Of a stretch of 25,649 bases of DNA, positions 23,765 to 25,649 are shown piece by piece. The stretch's first letter is position 1, and each line of letters starts with the position of its first letter. The DNA is from CAVPRW01 sp046727435 [NCBI: bacterium] (GTDB lineage Bacteria; Tectomicrobia; Entotheonellia; J063), in assembly GCA_046727435.1 (NCBI GenBank), contig JBKPCR010000385.1:1-25649 (forward strand). Direction: 5' to 3'. The notes under the pieces are model-generated. The model was not told the DNA's origin and ran no database searches. It worked only from the letters and a program-made list of their open reading frames with translations. The position numbers were made by a program, and so were the translations under genes.

Positions 23765-23809
23765 TTGACACGTCAATGACAAGCTGTTATCAAGGGAAAC
23801 GATTCCCTT
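23765..23809 (+). promoter_or_regulatory. Predicted promoter with overlapping operators for the ring-cleavage genes
   Basis: The 301-bp gap 23610-23910 holds no gene I can support. Within it TTGACA (23765-23770) and TATCAA (23788-23793, 17-bp spacer) form a plausible sigma70 promoter. The -35 sits inside an inverted repeat TTGACACGTCAA (23765-23776). The -10 runs into a second, AAGGGAAACGATTCCCTT (23792-23809), with perfect 7-bp arms. A dimeric repressor binding either site would block RNA polymerase. No regulator gene is adjacent in the window. Confidence 0.5.
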
Positions 23810-23910
23810 GCTTATGCTGCCGTCGGCGTGCATGGGGTCGAGTGGAGACCATGGCATCGGAGGGACAACAACTGCGCCAAGGCACAGCCTTGAAAGGGAG
23901 GACACTTCAT

Positions 23911-24390
23911 ATGCCAGGGATCGAGGGGTTAGGACATGTAGGCATCCACACCGAAGACTTGATGAAAATGCGTGATTTCTACACGCGCGTCATGGGATTG
24001 CAGATCGCCGATGAAAATCTCGACCGCGGCATCGTGTTTTTGAGCGCCAATCCGGAGTATGAGCACCACGAATTTGTGCTGGCCAGAGGGAGAGATGTCC
24101 CCCAGGGCGCCAAAGTAGTCCAGCAGATCTCCTTCAAGGTCGAGAACCCAGATGACTTGAAGGACTATCATCGGCGGCTGCAAGCAGAGCAGATCACCAT
24201 CGACCGCTTTGTCAGCCATGGCAATGCGCTGGGGCTCTACTTTTTCGACCCGGAAGGGAACCGCATTGAAGTGTATTACAAGACCGGGTTCCCGGTGCCC
24301 CAGCCTCATGGTGATCCCCTGAACATGGAAGCATCGACGGACGAATGGCTGGCCACGGCCCGCGCCGCCATTCCAGCGGATAGACAATAG
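23911..24390 (+). CDS. VOC-family protein (glyoxalase/extradiol dioxygenase-like)
   Basis: This 159-residue protein has the vicinal-oxygen-chelate fold. It opens with LGHVGIHTEDLMKMRDFYTRVMGLQI (His9 as likely metal ligand), continues with HHEFVLARG (His52/His53) and ends its domain with LYFFDPEGNRIEVYY (Glu120). This His-His-Glu set is the type I extradiol dioxygenase/glyoxalase metal site. It is a single-module protein, half the size of biphenyl-type dioxygenases. ATG 23911 has AAAGGGAGG 9 nt upstream, better than the in-frame ATG at 23851. A second VOC gene follows after 69 bases, and a LigB-type dioxygenase further on, so a role in aromatic ring degradation is likely. The exact substrate is unknown. 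Confidence 0.88.
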   Translation: MPGIEGLGHVGIHTEDLMKMRDFYTRVMGLQIADENLDRGIVFLSANPEYEHHEFVLARGRDVPQGAKVVQQISFKVENPDDLKDYHRRLQAEQITIDRFVSHGNALGLYFFDPEGNRIEVYYKTGFPVPQPHGDPLNMEASTDEWLATARAAIPADRQ

Positions 24391-24459
24391 CGGGCCGAAA
24401 AGCACTGTCGTGAGCGTGTCTATTGAGTGTGATGTACAACCAGCGAGGAGGCGGAAGCC

Positions 24460-24876
24460 ATGCCGAGAATCAAACATATTGCCCTGACGACCGGAAACCC
24501 CGAGAAGGTGGCGGCCTTTTACAAAGAAGCCTTCGATATGAAGGAGATTCGCCGCAGTCCCAACGGCGCGGTGTTCCTCACCGATGGTTACATCAATTTG
24601 GCGATCCTGAACTATAAAACGGAGAAGGACGCTGACGTGGGAGCCCATGGACCCAACTTCAGCGGCATCCATCACTTTGGTTTTGAGGTTGAAAACCTCG
24701 ACGAAGCGTGTGAAAAACTGGACGCAGCGCAGGGGCAACGGCTCACGCAAAAGGATAACCTGGATACCATGATGGCTCCCGGCAGCCATCGGAACTTCGA
24801 GATGAAGTGGGCCGGCCCCGACGGTGTGGTGCTGGATGTCTCCCATACTGGCTGGGACGGCACATCACCGCAGTGA
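24460..24876 (+). CDS. VOC-family protein, second copy
   Basis: This 138-residue VOC protein begins MPRIKHIALTTGNPEKVAAFYKEAFDMKEI (His6), with SGIHHFGFEVENLDEACEKL in the middle and a C-terminal strand DGVVLDVSHTGWDG. The last metal position seems to be Asp or His in place of the usual Glu, so its chemistry may differ from the first copy. It is not a recent duplicate; the two share little beyond the fold. ATG 24460 is preceded by GCGAGGAGGCGG. It probably belongs to the operon that starts at the promoter near 23765. Confidence 0.87.
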   Translation: MPRIKHIALTTGNPEKVAAFYKEAFDMKEIRRSPNGAVFLTDGYINLAILNYKTEKDADVGAHGPNFSGIHHFGFEVENLDEACEKLDAAQGQRLTQKDNLDTMMAPGSHRNFEMKWAGPDGVVLDVSHTGWDGTSPQ

Positions 24877-24928
24877 TCCCCGTCTGCCTCCCGGGACATA
24901 GACGCCAAGATAAGTACCCAGACAGTAT

Positions 24929-24962
24929 GCCCTCTCCCTCCGGGAGAGGGCTAGGGTGAGGG
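24929..24962. repeat. GC-rich intergenic hairpin repeat (copy 2, inverted)
   Basis: Perfect 10-bp arms (24929-24938 and 24942-24951, loop TCC) are followed by TAGGGTGAGGG. It is the reverse complement of the element at 1842-1880. It lies in the 200-bp gap before the dioxygenase gene, which otherwise shows nothing I can support. There is no T-run. Confidence 0.7.
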
Positions 24963-25076
24963 CGGCCAGGCACGATCGAGTGGTTAGGTGTCCATCACTC
25001 TGCCTCTCTTCCACTGGCAGAGGGGGCGCTGGTGCAGGGGACCGGCAACGTGTAAATCTTGATCAGGAGGAACCCC

Positions 25077-25649
25077 ATGGGAGAGATTTTGGGGATCGGG
25101 TTGACGCATTTTCCACCGCTGACAGGCAAAGATGAGCAGATGGGGTGGATCCTGAAGCGGGCCCTGCAAGACCCAACTTTGCCCGAACAGTACCGACGGC
25201 CTGAGGGATGGCCTGAACCGATGCGGCAGGAATACGGCGCAGATGAAGGGAAAACTGCTGCCGCCCGCCATCGTGAGGCCCATGCCACGCACTTCCGCAA
25301 GGCTAAACAGTTGCTTGATGACTTCGCACCGGATTTCGTGGTGATCTGGGGCGACGATCAGTACGAGAATTTCAAAGAAGACATCATCCCGCCATTTTGC
25401 CTGATGGCCTACGAAGCGTTCGAGGTCAAACCTTGGGAAGATCGTCGTGGCCCTAACTTTTGGGATGAACCGAAAGACAAGACCTTCACGTACCAGGGTC
25501 ACCCCGCAGCTGCCAAGTTTCTCACCAACGGGCTCTTGGAGTCCGGATTCGACTTGTCATACGCCTACAAACCGCTGCATCACCATCTGGGCCATGCGTT
25601 TCTCAACACCCTGCTGTACCTGGATTACGATCGCCAGGGTTTCACGTGT
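25077..25649 (+). CDS. LigB-type class III extradiol ring-cleavage dioxygenase (partial, runs off window)
   Basis: The frame is open from ATG 25077 (AGGAGG 7 nt upstream) through the window end, giving 191 residues without a stop. The N-terminus MGEILGIGLTHFPPLTGKDEQMG has the His-Pro-Pro turn that supplies an iron ligand in LigB proteins. DFVVIWGDDQYENFKEDIIPPF and later LHHHLGHAFLNTLLYLDYDR are strong family segments with further candidate iron-binding histidines. Class III enzymes split catechol-type rings beside the hydroxyls using Fe(II) and oxygen. Two VOC genes upstream in the same direction suggest an aromatic degradation cluster extending beyond the window. Confidence 0.88.
   Translation, partial: MGEILGIGLTHFPPLTGKDEQMGWILKRALQDPTLPEQYRRPEGWPEPMRQEYGADEGKTAAARHREAHATHFRKAKQLLDDFAPDFVVIWGDDQYENFKEDIIPPFCLMAYEAFEVKPWEDRRGPNFWDEPKDKTFTYQGHPAAAKFLTNGLLESGFDLSYAYKPLHHHLGHAFLNTLLYLDYDRQGFTC

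Overview
The window looks like part of a moderately GC-rich genome from an uncultured, metabolically versatile soil or sediment-type bacterium. A Tectomicrobia-, Rokubacteria- or deltaproteobacteria-like source is my guess, made from gene style only; there is no rRNA or marker gene to test it. Almost every gene lies on the + strand. I saw no tRNA, rRNA, CRISPR array, transposase or integrase.

Left metabolic block (1-5113). After the tail of an unidentified gene comes a sigma70-type promoter (104-131) and a dipeptide/oligopeptide-type ABC uptake set: binding protein, permease, permease, with no ATPase gene. It runs into three genes of the nitrile hydratase superfamily in the split arrangement of thiocyanate hydrolase: beta N-half, beta C-half, then the metal-binding subunit. 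The metal-binding subunit has a cobalt-type CTLCSC claw followed by Y-P-R. A 143-residue protein of unknown function (5241-5672) follows.

Defense island (about 5.2-23.6 kb). A sigma54 activator with an RtcR-like CARF sensor domain (5685-7193) is followed by two palindromes exactly 21 bp apart (7179-7215), a textbook -24/-12 sigma54 promoter (7292-7306) and a 15-codon leader ORF coupled by a GTGA overlap to hsdR. The operon so driven is a type I restriction-modification system, hsdR-hsdM-(MNT-HEPN)-hsdS, with toxin-antitoxin pairs between hsdM and hsdS. A tandem cassette duplication has left a 96% identical second copy of the hsdM 3' end, a diverged second MNT-HEPN pair, a stump of one hsdS and a second hsdS broken by a frameshift. 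Next come an orphan DUF433 antitoxin, an AAA/DUF3696 ATPase interrupted by one in-frame amber codon with an adjacent PLD-like effector, an orphan UPF0175 antitoxin, hicBA, a 1303-residue Cap4-nuclease/STAND NTPase/helical-repeat protein of the Avs type, a UPF0175-DUF3368 (PIN) pair, and the remnant of a DUF262 (GmrSD-type) gene.

Right metabolic block (23.9 kb to end). A promoter with an overlapping operator precedes two VOC-family proteins and a LigB-type class III extradiol dioxygenase that runs off the window, suggesting aromatic ring cleavage. GC-rich hairpin repeats occur in both metabolic flanks (1842, 5144, 24929) but I did not see them inside the island, consistent with an acquired island. 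The most interesting system is the CARF-activator/sigma54 switch placed on a toxin-bearing type I R-M operon.
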